The translations under genes and the position numbers were made by a program. DNA of 64,000 bases from Ectobacillus antri. GTDB lineage: Bacteria; Bacillota; Bacilli; Bacillales; Bacillaceae_G. The stretch lies in contig NZ_RIAV01000004.1 of assembly GCF_003852715.1 (NCBI RefSeq), forward strand, positions 157,979 to 221,978. Reading direction: 5' to 3'. Below, one piece after another: positions 1-8,257 of this stretch. The notes beneath the pieces are model-generated. The model was not told where the DNA came from and did not search any database. It was given only the letters and a program-made list of their open reading frames with translations. Position 1 is the stretch's first letter, and every line of letters begins with the position of its first letter.

Positions 1-59
1 AACAACTGCGCGAAAGAGTTACCGAAGTTAGAGCGGAGGGGGAAGAGATGTGCACCTAA
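1..59 (+). CDS. fliH: C-terminal tail of FliH (partial)
   Basis: The frame beginning at base 3 is open from the window edge to a TAA at 57-59 and gives a short charged tail ending in EEMCT. It overlaps the start of fliI. In Bacillus flagellar operons the gene directly before fliI is fliH, the regulator of the export ATPase. The assignment rests on position, because too little sequence is present to recognise the family. Confidence 0.55.
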   Translation, partial: QLRERVTEVRAEGEEMCT

Positions 60-1351
60 AGCAAGAACAAAAGCTATGGGATCAATTTATTTCCGCGCCC
101 TTATACGTAACCAAGGGCAGAATTCATAGTGTACAAGAGCAACTCTTTATAGCAAAAGGTCCCAAAGTAAAAATTGGTGATATTTGTGCAGTCGGAGAAA
201 ATCGTGTGTTGTGTGAAGTGATTGCAATTGAAAAAGAAAATAATATGTTATTACCACTTAACCAAAATGAAAAGGTCAGCTATGGGGACTGGGTGATAAA
301 GCTTGCAGAAGAAGTTAGTATTCCGCGTGGGAAACACTTGTTAGGAAAAGTACTAAACGCGAACGGAGAAATCCTTAATCGTGCTGAACAGCCTCCTGTT
401 GATAAAGTGAAGCTTGATAGTCCGCCCATTCATGCATTTGAGCGGCAGGCCATCACAGATGTCTTTGAAACCGGCATTAAGGCAATTGATTCCATGCTAA
501 CAATTGGAATTGGGCAAAAAATTGGTATTTTTGCCGGATCCGGTGTCGGAAAATCCACATTACTTGGCATGATTGCGAAAAATGCTAAAGCAGACATAAA
601 CGTTATTGGTTTAGTTGGAGAGCGCGGACGTGAAGTGCAAGATTTTATTCGTAAAGAACTGGGCGAAGAAGGAATGCAGAAAAGTGTCGTGGTTGTCGCC
701 ACGTCTGATGAGAGTCATCTTATGCAAATGCGTGCTGCAAAGCTTGCTACATCCATAGCAGAATATTTCCGTGATCAGGGTAATAATGTATTGTTGATGA
801 TGGATTCTATTACTCGTTTTGCTGATGCAAGAAGAAGCGTTGATATTGCAGTAAAAGATTTACCCATTGGCGGAAAAACATTGCTAATGGAAAGTTATAT
901 GAAAAAGTTGTTAGAGCGGTCAGGAAAAACACAGTTAGGATCAATCACAGGAATTTATACAGTGCTAGTAGACGGAGATGATATGAATGGTCCAGTTCCT
1001 GATCTAGCGCGTGGTATTCTTGACGGTCATATTGTGTTGAAGCGTGAATTGGCAGTGCTTGGTCATTATCCAGCTATATCGGTGCTGGATTCAGTAAGCC
1101 GGATTATGGAAGAGATTGTAGAGGAAGCGCACTGGCAATATGCGAATGAGATTCGCAAATACTTGTCTCTTTACAAAGAGAATGAGCTATACTTTAAACT
1201 TGGAACAATTCAGCAAAACGCGGAAACTGCGCATATTTTTAAAGCAAAAGATAAGGTGCCTTTTATTAATGAATTTCTAAAGCAAGGTCGTTCTCAATCA
1301 TATCAATTCCATGAAACAATCGAAAAAATAGGTCAGCTTTCTTCCTCTTAA
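50..1351 (+). CDS. fliI: Flagellar export ATPase FliI
   Basis: FliI is the soluble ATPase of the flagellar type III export apparatus. It forms a ring under the export gate with FliH and FliJ and helps unload export substrates. The 433-aa protein has the usual length and an F1-beta-like layout. The Walker A motif GSGVGKST is near residues 163-170, followed by an LVGERGREV stretch and a Walker B-like LLMMDSITRFADA. Translation starts at GTG 50, about 7 bases after a strong GGAGGGGG, and overlaps the end of the preceding frame by 10 bases, so the two are probably coupled. A hairpin terminator follows the stop. Nothing appears damaged. Confidence 0.96.
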   Translation: MHLKQEQKLWDQFISAPLYVTKGRIHSVQEQLFIAKGPKVKIGDICAVGENRVLCEVIAIEKENNMLLPLNQNEKVSYGDWVIKLAEEVSIPRGKHLLGKVLNANGEILNRAEQPPVDKVKLDSPPIHAFERQAITDVFETGIKAIDSMLTIGIGQKIGIFAGSGVGKSTLLGMIAKNAKADINVIGLVGERGREVQDFIRKELGEEGMQKSVVVVATSDESHLMQMRAAKLATSIAEYFRDQGNNVLLMMDSITRFADARRSVDIAVKDLPIGGKTLLMESYMKKLLERSGKTQLGSITGIYTVLVDGDDMNGPVPDLARGILDGHIVLKRELAVLGHYPAISVLDSVSRIMEEIVEEAHWQYANEIRKYLSLYKENELYFKLGTIQQNAETAHIFKAKDKVPFINEFLKQGRSQSYQFHETIEKIGQLSSS

Positions 1352-1383
1352 AATCTTCCATCAACATGATGGAAGATTTTTTT
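1352..1383 (+). terminator. Terminator after fliI
   Basis: Arms AATCTTCCATCA and TGATGGAAGATT (12 bp, perfect) flank a 3-base loop and are followed by a run of T. This could terminate or attenuate transcription between fliI and the rest of the operon. No strong promoter was recognised in the AT-rich stretch before the next gene. Confidence 0.8.
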
Positions 1384-1479
1384 ATTAAAAATATAAAAAT
1401 ATTATAAAAATCTAAAAGAAATTTTTTAAAAAAAGATATATAATAATAGATAGATGTATGTATAAAGGAGTGCAGACTT

Positions 1480-1896
1480 GTGAACAAAGAGCAGTACCAA
1501 ATTATCAACATGCAAATGAAACATGAAGAGCATCAAGTTATGAAGGAAATTGGTTTATTGCTCCAGGAACTGCAAAATGTAACCACACAGAAAGAACGAG
1601 AGTTATATCGTTTAACTTCTCGCTCAAGAATGTTACAAACGGGAGCAGACGTTGCAGGAGGAATTCTTTCTTTACATACATTCGCACCTGATAGATTAAA
1701 AGAGTATGATAAACGAATTTTAAAAATTCGAGAATTTATACAAAAAAATGAAACGATCTTGCAGCAAATTCGAGAAAAACAAAAAGTGGTACAAGGGCTG
1801 TTTGTGGAACAGGTGCGGGAGCACGAACGAGAAATGACAAAAAAAGAAGAACGTCATCTATTAGATTTTAAGATGTGTTTAGCAGTTGCTAAGTAG
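1480..1896 (+). CDS. fliJ: FliJ-like flagellar export protein
   Basis: This is a 138-aa, almost entirely helical and charged protein with no membrane segment or signal peptide, as expected of FliJ. FliJ is the coiled-coil stalk and chaperone-escort protein that inserts into the FliI ring. Primary sequence conservation in FliJ is low, so the call rests on length, coiled-coil character and the fliI-(here)-fliK position. The start is GTG 1480, preceded by AAAGGAG at about 10 bases. It is followed after 15 bases by fliK, so the two are co-transcribed. Confidence 0.75.
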   Translation: MNKEQYQIINMQMKHEEHQVMKEIGLLLQELQNVTTQKERELYRLTSRSRMLQTGADVAGGILSLHTFAPDRLKEYDKRILKIREFIQKNETILQQIREKQKVVQGLFVEQVREHEREMTKKEERHLLDFKMCLAVAK

Positions 1897-1911
1897 TAAA
1901 GGAGATTATAA

Positions 1912-3069
1912 ATGAATATACAAATGCAAGTTGCAGAAATGCTATCGCTATATCCAGTGAAAAAACCTCAAACGCCTTTATACGATATACAAAATTTACA
2001 TAATGTAAATGGTTTTTTCGATATGAATATGCTTCCAAAAGTAAACGAAGTAAGTTCAAAAATTGATGCAGCGGAATTAAGTAGTGCACATTCAAAAAGC
2101 AAAGACGTTCTACTTTTGACTAGATCGGTTTCTGATATAGATTATACAGTTTTCTCTTTGTCGGACTTGAATCTTTTGTCCGCTGTATCTAAGCAACAAC
2201 TTGAATTGGAGAAAGTAAAACAGGACGAAGCAAGTTTGGTTCCACTGATACTAGCTCTGCAACAAGCACAAGAACAATATGGCAATATCAAAATTGACCA
2301 GCTACCAAACAATATACAAACTGATATATTGAATGCCTTACAGGTAAGACAAGATATACAATATTCTTATTTATTTTCCGAAGACACTACTGGAAGCTTA
2401 TTGCAAAAATTAGAGGCACAACAAGTAATTTCTACGGAAGTATACAATATTTTTATTCCTAAAAGAAATATAGGTGACCAATCAGATTTAGATAGGATTC
2501 TCGATACTAACGATTTCCAAAGCGAATTGTTATCAGGGAATGAAGGTAGATCTAATGATACATTTGTGGGTATGGTGGATTCTATTGCTAACAACGAACA
2601 AGTATCCATAGTTCATCTAACGGAAAAAGACAGTGTTGGTGTACAGAGTGAGAAACTAAATATATCTTCTTTGCAACATCAACTTCACTCCAAAATACAT
2701 GATATTCAAAAATATACTGTAAAAAGTGACCGTGTACTTTTACAGCTAACACCGGAATCATTGGGATCTTTAGATGTTTATATTAAGAAAAATGGTTCTT
2801 TGATTCAAATTCACATAGACATTGAAAAGAATGATGCGAAGTCTTCCGTAGAAGCGGTGTTACATGAAATAAAAGAGAGATTGCAAGAACGATCTGTACA
2901 AGTTGAAGTAAGTTTCTCTGAAAAGCATCAGGAAGAGAAAAGAGAGGGAAATGAACAGAGCAGGCAGCAGGAGCGACAATCACAACAACAAAAACAAGAA
3001 AAAAAACAAAATGAAGATACTAATATGATATTTCATGGATTACTAGGGGGGGCAGAAAATGAAGATTGA
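1912..3069 (+). CDS. fliK: Flagellar hook-length control protein FliK
   Basis: FliK is the secreted molecular ruler that sets hook length and switches export from hook to filament substrates through FlhB. The 385-aa protein has a poorly conserved polar N-terminal two thirds. Its C-terminal domain contains LTPESLGSLDVYIKKNGS near residues 282-299, the hallmark of the Flg_hook (FliK_C) fold, followed by a very Gln/Glu/Lys-rich tail. GGAGATTATAA precedes the ATG. The 3' end overlaps flgD by 11 bases, implying coupling to the next hook gene. Confidence 0.88.
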   Translation: MNIQMQVAEMLSLYPVKKPQTPLYDIQNLHNVNGFFDMNMLPKVNEVSSKIDAAELSSAHSKSKDVLLLTRSVSDIDYTVFSLSDLNLLSAVSKQQLELEKVKQDEASLVPLILALQQAQEQYGNIKIDQLPNNIQTDILNALQVRQDIQYSYLFSEDTTGSLLQKLEAQQVISTEVYNIFIPKRNIGDQSDLDRILDTNDFQSELLSGNEGRSNDTFVGMVDSIANNEQVSIVHLTEKDSVGVQSEKLNISSLQHQLHSKIHDIQKYTVKSDRVLLQLTPESLGSLDVYIKKNGSLIQIHIDIEKNDAKSSVEAVLHEIKERLQERSVQVEVSFSEKHQEEKREGNEQSRQQERQSQQQKQEKKQNEDTNMIFHGLLGGAENED

Positions 3070-3487
3070 TGGCAATAGCATCTATACGCCAGTTACACAA
3101 AAAACGCAACAAAGTGTAACGCAAGGTATGATGCGGAAAGATGACTTTCTCAAACTTTTTTTAACAAGCTTACAATATCAAGATCCTTCTAATGCAATGG
3201 ATATGAATCAGATGATGAATCAAATGTCACAATTGTCATTGATGGAGCAAGTGCAAAATATGACAAAATCAATTGAGACGTTCTCAAATGCTGTTCAGTC
3301 CAATGCAATTGAGGGTGGGATGAAATTTTTAGGTAAGGAAGTCGAGGCTGCAAGTGAAAGTGGGGAAGTAATTGTAGGAACAGTGGATCAAATTCGCCTA
3401 AGTGGTGGTAGCATTCAGTTAGTTATTGGTGACCAAATCATTTCTATGCAACAAGTTATTTCAGTAAAAAACAAAATTGAGAAGTAA
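3059..3487 (+). CDS. flgD: Hook-capping protein FlgD
   Basis: FlgD forms the temporary cap under which FlgE subunits assemble into the hook. The 142-aa protein contains the conserved N-terminal signature: DDFLKLFLTSLQYQDPSNAMD, then Met/Gln-rich helices with MSQLSLMEQVQNM. A short C-terminal beta segment follows, as in the short Bacillus FlgD proteins rather than the approximately 220-aa enterobacterial type. The ATG lies within the end of fliK and is preceded by GGGGGG. flgE follows after 12 bases. Confidence 0.92.
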   Translation: MKIDGNSIYTPVTQKTQQSVTQGMMRKDDFLKLFLTSLQYQDPSNAMDMNQMMNQMSQLSLMEQVQNMTKSIETFSNAVQSNAIEGGMKFLGKEVEAASESGEVIVGTVDQIRLSGGSIQLVIGDQIISMQQVISVKNKIEK

Positions 3488-3499
3488 GGAGAAATTAAG

Positions 3500-4747
3500 A
3501 TGATTCAGTCATTGTATACGAGTATTTCAGGTATGAAAACGTACCAAGAAGCATTGAGCGTTACATCTAATAATATTGCCAATTCACAAACTGTTGGATA
3601 TAAAAGACAAAAAGCAATATTTGATGATTTGTTATATCGAACTACATCAGGATCAAAAGGAGATGATAAGTACGCTGGAACAAATGCAAAGAGTATAGGT
3701 AGTGGCGTAAAGCTAAGTGGTGTTAACACGGACTATACGAGTGGTGTTCTAACCTTAACAGGTGGGAAGACAGATGTAGCTTTTGAGGGAGCAGGTTTTT
3801 TCCTACTTGGAGATACGAATGGAGCAAATAATACGTATACACGTAAAGGAACATTCTCTATATCTGCGGATAATCGCCTTGTGAATGCAGAAGGAAAATA
3901 TGTCTTGGGTTATGGGACGGTAGCAGGTACAAATAATATTGATTTTTCCAAAAGTCCGCAACCAATTTCAATCCCTTTAGGTACAGCAGTAGCAGGTCAA
4001 GAAACTAACTTTGGTAAAATTTCAGGAAATTTGGCTAAAGATGAACCGACAACTAAAATTCAGTTTCCGGTGTATGATGTAGCTGGAAACAAGCAAATGT
4101 TGGATGTAACGTTTACAGAAAATCCAGACGGATCGGTTTCATTTAGTGCTACTATTGATGGAAGTGCTACCCAAATTATCACAGGAACACCGGATGGGTT
4201 AGGTGGATATGTCGAATCTACGCAACCAACAGGCACCATCATATTTGATGCACAAGGAAACTCAAGTAATGATGAAGAGAGAAGATATGTTGAGATTGGA
4301 GGTAAAAGGATTGAGTTAAACCTAACTGATATTACTCGTTATCCAACGGATAAAACATTAAAGGTTACTGATGTAACGGGTAGAGCAGCAAGCATTCCTA
4401 CAGATTTTGCTATTACTGATGGTGGTTATGTTATGGTTAAATATTCAGACGGTAGTGTAAAAACAGCTGGACAGTTGGCAGTGGCAACGTTTCCGAACGA
4501 AAAAGGTTTGGAGAAAATAGGGAATGGTAATTATGTCGAGGGACCTTCAGCAGGAAACGTTAGTATTGGTGTATCCGGGCAAAACGGCGCAGGTATTGTA
4601 CGAGGCGGTGCGACAGAGGGCTCTAACGTAGACTTATCAACAGAGTTTGTTGACTTAATGGTATATCAGCGTGGTTTCCAAGGAAATTCTAAAGTAATTA
4701 AAGTATCTGATGAAGTGTTAAACGATATTGTAAACCTAATTCGTTAA
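3500..4747 (+). CDS. flgE: Flagellar hook protein FlgE
   Basis: FlgE polymerises into the hook, the universal joint between rod and filament. The 415-aa protein begins with the rod/hook-family N-terminal helix (MIQSLYTSISGMKTYQ, then SNNIANSQTVGYK). It ends with the matching C-terminal helix (VDLMVYQRGFQGNSKVIKVSDE), which together form the D0 domain. The central region is beta-rich and variable. AAGGAGAAATTAAG precedes the ATG. It belongs to the fliK-flgD-flgE unit. Confidence 0.95.
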   Translation: MIQSLYTSISGMKTYQEALSVTSNNIANSQTVGYKRQKAIFDDLLYRTTSGSKGDDKYAGTNAKSIGSGVKLSGVNTDYTSGVLTLTGGKTDVAFEGAGFFLLGDTNGANNTYTRKGTFSISADNRLVNAEGKYVLGYGTVAGTNNIDFSKSPQPISIPLGTAVAGQETNFGKISGNLAKDEPTTKIQFPVYDVAGNKQMLDVTFTENPDGSVSFSATIDGSATQIITGTPDGLGGYVESTQPTGTIIFDAQGNSSNDEERRYVEIGGKRIELNLTDITRYPTDKTLKVTDVTGRAASIPTDFAITDGGYVMVKYSDGSVKTAGQLAVATFPNEKGLEKIGNGNYVEGPSAGNVSIGVSGQNGAGIVRGGATEGSNVDLSTEFVDLMVYQRGFQGNSKVIKVSDEVLNDIVNLIR

Positions 4748-4765
4748 TAAAAAGGGGATTTCACT

Positions 4766-5095
4766 ATGACAACACGTGAGGAGCGTATCCTGAGTTTACC
4801 GTTTTTTCAGGATAAGCAATTGCTGGCAAAGCAAATTATACAGTTTGAAAAAGAAACGGGAGTCTACTTACCGAATCAGTTTGAAGTCAAGCAAATTCCT
4901 CCGTATGAGTTTGGCGAACGCAAAGCGGTAATAGGAAGAGTACATGCCTTTTATTTTATCGGCATTTGCAAGGAGGGTGTTTGGCAATACCAAGCTTTTG
5001 CAAATGAAATGAAGTGCAAGGAGTTTTTTATCGCGCTGCCCGGTGAGGACAAAGAGCTTGCTTTTTGGCTAAACAATATTGAATTGCTGGCATAG
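4766..5095 (+). CDS. Small conserved protein of the flagellar cluster (possibly DUF3964)
   Basis: This is a 109-aa soluble, mildly acidic protein with no signal peptide or membrane helix. It is aromatic-rich in the second half, which looks like an alpha/beta fold. I recall a B. cereus-group family (DUF3964) at this spot after flgE, but the match is from memory. It sits 18 bases after flgE behind AAGGGGATTTCACT, and 11 bases before the FliG-like gene. That places it firmly in the flagellar operon. Its function is unknown; a hook- or motor-related accessory role is inferred only from context. Confidence 0.65.
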   Translation: MTTREERILSLPFFQDKQLLAKQIIQFEKETGVYLPNQFEVKQIPPYEFGERKAVIGRVHAFYFIGICKEGVWQYQAFANEMKCKEFFIALPGEDKELAFWLNNIELLA

Positions 5096-5106
5096 GGGGA
5101 ACTGCG

Positions 5107-5580
5107 ATGAATAAGTACCGTGTTACGTTTTTAACAGCAGAGGGCTTGGAGCAACGAAGCATTATGGAGGGGCATAATCTGCCTGATCTTATTCAAAAAG
5201 TAGAGCGAATTATGTCAGACCCGCTCGGCTATTTTACAAATGATAAAAACAACTGCTATTTTCAAGTGATTCGAGAGAATATATCTTACATTCAATATGA
5301 ACTCTTGTTTTCAAATACACCGATTCATTTTGAACGGATTAAAGAATTACCGTCTGCCGTGTTTCAACAGTTGTTTGTAAAAGTGCCAAATCCAGAAGTG
5401 TATGCTTTGGCATGCAAAGGTCTGGACCTTGCTACAAAGGAGCGGATGCTTTCAGAAATGCCACTCGCGTTTCGTACGTCTGTAGAAGCAACTTTACAAC
5501 AAACTGTAGATGCAACAACAGCAGAGGTATATGAAGCGCAATCACTACTACTGCATGAATTAACGGATATTACAAGATAA
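5107..5580 (+). CDS. Small FliG-like accessory protein
   Basis: This is a 157-aa protein of unknown function. Residues about 108-137 (ALACKGLDLATKERMLSEMP and following) resemble the helical repeat of FliG middle/C-terminal domains, in which 'all subunits x-x-x-K-E-R-I-L-x-N-M-S' type segments bind FliM. The N-terminal half looks like a separate alpha/beta module. It is far shorter than true FliG (about 335 aa), whose gene normally lies upstream of fliH and so outside this window. It is preceded by GGGGGAACTGCG and lies between the small protein at 4766 and cheV. A switch-complex accessory role is an inference. Confidence 0.55.
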   Translation: MNKYRVTFLTAEGLEQRSIMEGHNLPDLIQKVERIMSDPLGYFTNDKNNCYFQVIRENISYIQYELLFSNTPIHFERIKELPSAVFQQLFVKVPNPEVYALACKGLDLATKERMLSEMPLAFRTSVEATLQQTVDATTAEVYEAQSLLLHELTDITR

Positions 5581-5707
5581 CTAGTATTTCAAATTGAAAA
5601 TGAGAGGGAAACGTAGCGAAATAGCTAAGGCTTACATGGTGAATTTATTTCTCCTCTCTCTATATAAAACATACGCACTATTGATACAGGCGTGGAAGGG
5701 GATTACT

Positions 5708-6619
5708 ATGTCACAAAGTATTTTATTAGAAAGCGGCACAAATGAACTGGAGATTGTTACATATACGATTGGAGAAAGCTTATTTAGTATTAATGTAATG
5801 AAAGTGCGCGAAATTATTAATCCAATGCCTGTAACAGCGGTTCCGCAGGCGCATACTGCTGTAGAAGGCGTGGTACAGGTGCGAGGTGAAATCTTACCGG
5901 TTATCAATTTGGCGCAGTGCTTAAACATTGAAAGCATAAAACCATTGGAAGAAACAAAGTTCATCATTGCTGAATTGAATCAAATGAAGGTAATCTTTCG
6001 CGTGGATGAAGTACATCGCATTCAGCGTATTTCATGGGAACAAATCGAAGAGCCTGGTTCTTTGTCTATGGGTCTTGAGGAAACAACGTCCGGTATTGTG
6101 AAGCTAGAAGGCAAAATTGTACTTCTATTGGACTATGAAAAAATTGTCGTAGAAATCAGCGATTCTTCGGGCTATGAAGCGAAAAAACTACCAAACAATG
6201 AAGATGGTTTAAATCGTGGAGACAAGGTTATTTATATTGCTGAGGATTCTCATATGTTAAGACAAATCTTAGAGCAAACTTTAACTGCAGCCGGCTATAA
6301 AAAGCTACAATTCTTCAGCAATGGAGCAGAAGCGCTTGAGCAAATTGAAAAGCTTGCGAAAGAGCAAGGAGAGGGTATGCACGACCATTTAAATCTATTA
6401 ATTACCGACATCGAGATGCCGAAAATGGATGGCCATCATCTTACAAAAACGGTAAAAGAACACCCGATTGCACGCACGTTGCCAGTTATCATTTTCTCTT
6501 CGTTAATTACAAACGAATTGTATCATAAAGGTGAAGCCGTAGGAGCAGATGCACAGGTAAGTAAGCCTGATATTGAGAAGTTAGTAGGCTTGGTGGATCA
6601 GTTTATTTTTAATGTGTAA
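5708..6619 (+). CDS. cheV: Chemotaxis coupling protein CheV
   Basis: CheV couples chemoreceptors to CheA and is itself a phosphorylatable adaptation component. The 303-aa protein has an N-terminal CheW domain (for example VVQVRGEILPVINLAQ) and a C-terminal receiver domain. The receiver has an acidic pocket (IAEDSHMLR), a phosphoacceptor Asp in LLITDIEMPKMDG near residue 235, and a conserved Lys in VSKPD. I chose ATG 5708, preceded by GGAAGGGGATTACT. The frame is open 38 codons further up, but that part is not CheW-like. The gene closes the fliK-cheV run and is followed by a hairpin. Confidence 0.93.
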   Translation: MSQSILLESGTNELEIVTYTIGESLFSINVMKVREIINPMPVTAVPQAHTAVEGVVQVRGEILPVINLAQCLNIESIKPLEETKFIIAELNQMKVIFRVDEVHRIQRISWEQIEEPGSLSMGLEETTSGIVKLEGKIVLLLDYEKIVVEISDSSGYEAKKLPNNEDGLNRGDKVIYIAEDSHMLRQILEQTLTAAGYKKLQFFSNGAEALEQIEKLAKEQGEGMHDHLNLLITDIEMPKMDGHHLTKTVKEHPIARTLPVIIFSSLITNELYHKGEAVGADAQVSKPDIEKLVGLVDQFIFNV

Positions 6620-6620
6620 G

Positions 6621-6656
6621 TATAAGAGAAGGTAGTGAACGCTACCTTCTCTTATA
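6621..6656 (+). terminator. Strong hairpin after cheV
   Basis: The two 15-base arms TATAAGAGAAGGTAG and CTACCTTCTCTTATA pair perfectly around a 6-base loop, starting 2 bases after the cheV stop. There is no real T run, so this may be a 3' stabilising hairpin or a weak terminator. Confidence 0.6.
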
Positions 6657-6662
6657 TGTAAA

Positions 6663-6813
6663 TACCACAAGTTTATGACAGCGATAGAAAAATGAAAGCG
6701 CAAGAGCTTCGTGCTTTATATCGTATGGTTTTATCCAATACGAGTTTCTTTTAGGACCGGCTGAAACTGCACACGGACCGTTTTCTTCACTCTTCTAAAA
6801 AGAGTGTTTTTTT
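6663..6813. repeat. Divergent copy of repeat family C with a terminator at its right end
   Basis: Bases from about 6680 read GAAAGCGCAAGAGC...CGTATGGTTTTAT...CACTCTTCT. This matches, with many changes, the central part of the family C copy that follows at 6839 (GAAAATCACAGCGCTAGAAC...GTATGGTCTTATT...CACTCTTCT). At 6788-6813 the arms CACTCTT and AAGAGTG are followed by seven T, a good intrinsic terminator isolating cheV from mogR. Confidence 0.5.
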
Positions 6814-6838
6814 ATTAACTTAATCTATATATGTTCAA

Positions 6839-7026
6839 CTATATAAGTCTACATAGTTTTTTCGACATAGAAACAGAAAGAAAATCACAGCGCTAGAACG
6901 CCTCGCTACGTGTTGTATGGTCTTATTGAGCGCGTGCAGCTTTTAGTCCTCGCCCGAGTCCACACATCGCCCACTCTTCTCTCCAAACAAAAAAGATTGA
7001 CGATTTTTCTAGTGGCACGTATATAA
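6839..7026 (+). repeat. Repeat family C, copy 1 (about 188 bp)
   Basis: This runs from CTATATAAGTCTACATAG to GGCACGTATATA. It is very similar along its length to 44886-45074, sharing AGAAAGAAAATCACAGCGC and AGAACGCCTCGCTACGTGT. The ends are imperfect inverted repeats (TATATAAGTCTACATAGTTTT against the complement of the right end), which is MITE-like. No coding frame is evident. Confidence 0.7.
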
Positions 7027-7071
7027 TAATATTTTTACGTTCTTTTTAAAGAATGAAATTACTAAAATGTA

Positions 7072-7101
7072 TTGACGGATAATTCAAAAATAGGGTACAC
7101 T
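7072..7101 (+). promoter_or_regulatory. Putative sigma-A promoter of mogR
   Basis: TTGACG at 7072-7077 and TACACT at 7096-7101 are separated by 18 bases. mogR starts about 60 bases downstream. Confidence 0.55.
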
Positions 7102-7161
7102 ATAGTTAATCAATGAAATTGAATATAAAAATGTTCTTTATAAAAAACAAAGGGGCGAAAT

Positions 7162-8082
7162 TTGAAAATGAATCGTAACGATATGATCCATATACTAACA
7201 ACATTGCAAGACGCTCTATCTGCTAACATATCTGTAAATGAGTTTGAAGCAACTGCAGCGAAATTTGCAGAGCAATATGGTATACAGGGGGAAGAAGTCA
7301 TATATTTATATGAAAAAATGGTCGCGTTTCAAGGTGCTGTAACAGCACTCGGCGGAGAAGAAGCGTATGAAAAATCCGAAACAGTTTGGCTAAAAGAAGA
7401 ATTAGAACTTTTACTTACTGTATATAAGTTCTTTCAAAAGAACGGTATTAGCGTGGTTATCATCTCTGAGCAAATTAGCAATGAGATGTTATCAGTGTTT
7501 CCTAAAACGAAAAGCCAATTACAAAATACCTACTATAAACTCAGAAATGATAAAATGTCACTTGAAAATACAACAAAACAAAAACCAGGAAGAAAGCCTG
7601 GGCAAGAATACAAGAGAAGATCAAAACGGAAACTGGAAGCTTCACATGCGTTGTTACATAGAGAAGCTGAAGTGCTACGTGATGAGCCGCGCAAAAATCT
7701 GGTTCATCTATTATCCGGCATGATTCATAACTTTCAAACGATTTCTCAGCACAATGAAGTACGTGAGCGCCAAATGTATCAATTAATAGAAGGGATATAT
7801 GAGCTTTCAAATCTAGCGGTGGATCATGCAAAAGAAAATTATGGTGCAGAAGAAGAGTTAGAGCAATTACGCGCTGAAACAGCACGTCTGAAACAAGAAA
7901 AAGAAGAGCTGTTAAGCGGCATTCAACATATGACAGCCAACATCAATTCCTTTGTAACAAGCAGCGATATTGAACAAATCAAGGGTTTATCTCAGTTTGT
8001 GTATACATGTAAAAGTGATTTGCATAAGCTTGGTATGTTGCAAGAAGATTCGGAATTACAGAGAGTAACACAAGAAGTGTAA
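7162..8082 (+). CDS. mogR: Motility gene repressor MogR
   Basis: MogR represses flagellar genes by binding AT-rich TTTTN5AAAA-type sites. It is known from Listeria and the B. cereus group, which lacks the B. subtilis SigD/FlgM scheme. The 306-aa protein contains the conserved DNA-binding core FPKTKSQLQNTYYKLRND near residues 114-131. A basic AT-hook-like KPGRKPGQEYKRRSKRK follows, then a long coiled-coil C-terminal half. The start is TTG 7162 or ATG 7168; AGGGGCG lies 6 or 12 bases upstream respectively. It has its own promoter and sits between the hook operon and flagellin, reading toward the reversed coiled-coil gene. Confidence 0.9.
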   Translation: MKMNRNDMIHILTTLQDALSANISVNEFEATAAKFAEQYGIQGEEVIYLYEKMVAFQGAVTALGGEEAYEKSETVWLKEELELLLTVYKFFQKNGISVVIISEQISNEMLSVFPKTKSQLQNTYYKLRNDKMSLENTTKQKPGRKPGQEYKRRSKRKLEASHALLHREAEVLRDEPRKNLVHLLSGMIHNFQTISQHNEVRERQMYQLIEGIYELSNLAVDHAKENYGAEEELEQLRAETARLKQEKEELLSGIQHMTANINSFVTSSDIEQIKGLSQFVYTCKSDLHKLGMLQEDSELQRVTQEV

Positions 8083-8085
8083 GAC

Positions 8086-8257
8086 AAAAAGAGGCCGGGA
8101 CATAACTGCATTATGTAACTCTAAAGCCGACAGAATAGAGAATAACGAACACTCATAAAGGAAAAAATCCGAACTAAATCGAATTCTGTGTAGAGAATTC
8201 CGACTAATAGTTCGGATTTTTCTTTGGCTGAAAACCTTTTGTCCTAGCCTCTTTTTA
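8086..8257. repeat. Repeat family A, copy 1 (about 170 bp, long hairpin)
   Basis: The ends AAAAAGAGGCCGGGACA and CCTAGCCTCTTTTT are complementary. Inside, AAAAATCCGAACT pairs with AGTTCGGATTTTT around GAATTC-containing sequence. It begins 3 bases after the mogR stop and ends on the TAA of the convergent gene, so it probably terminates both. Other copies are at 35604, 40356 and 60395. Confidence 0.85.
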
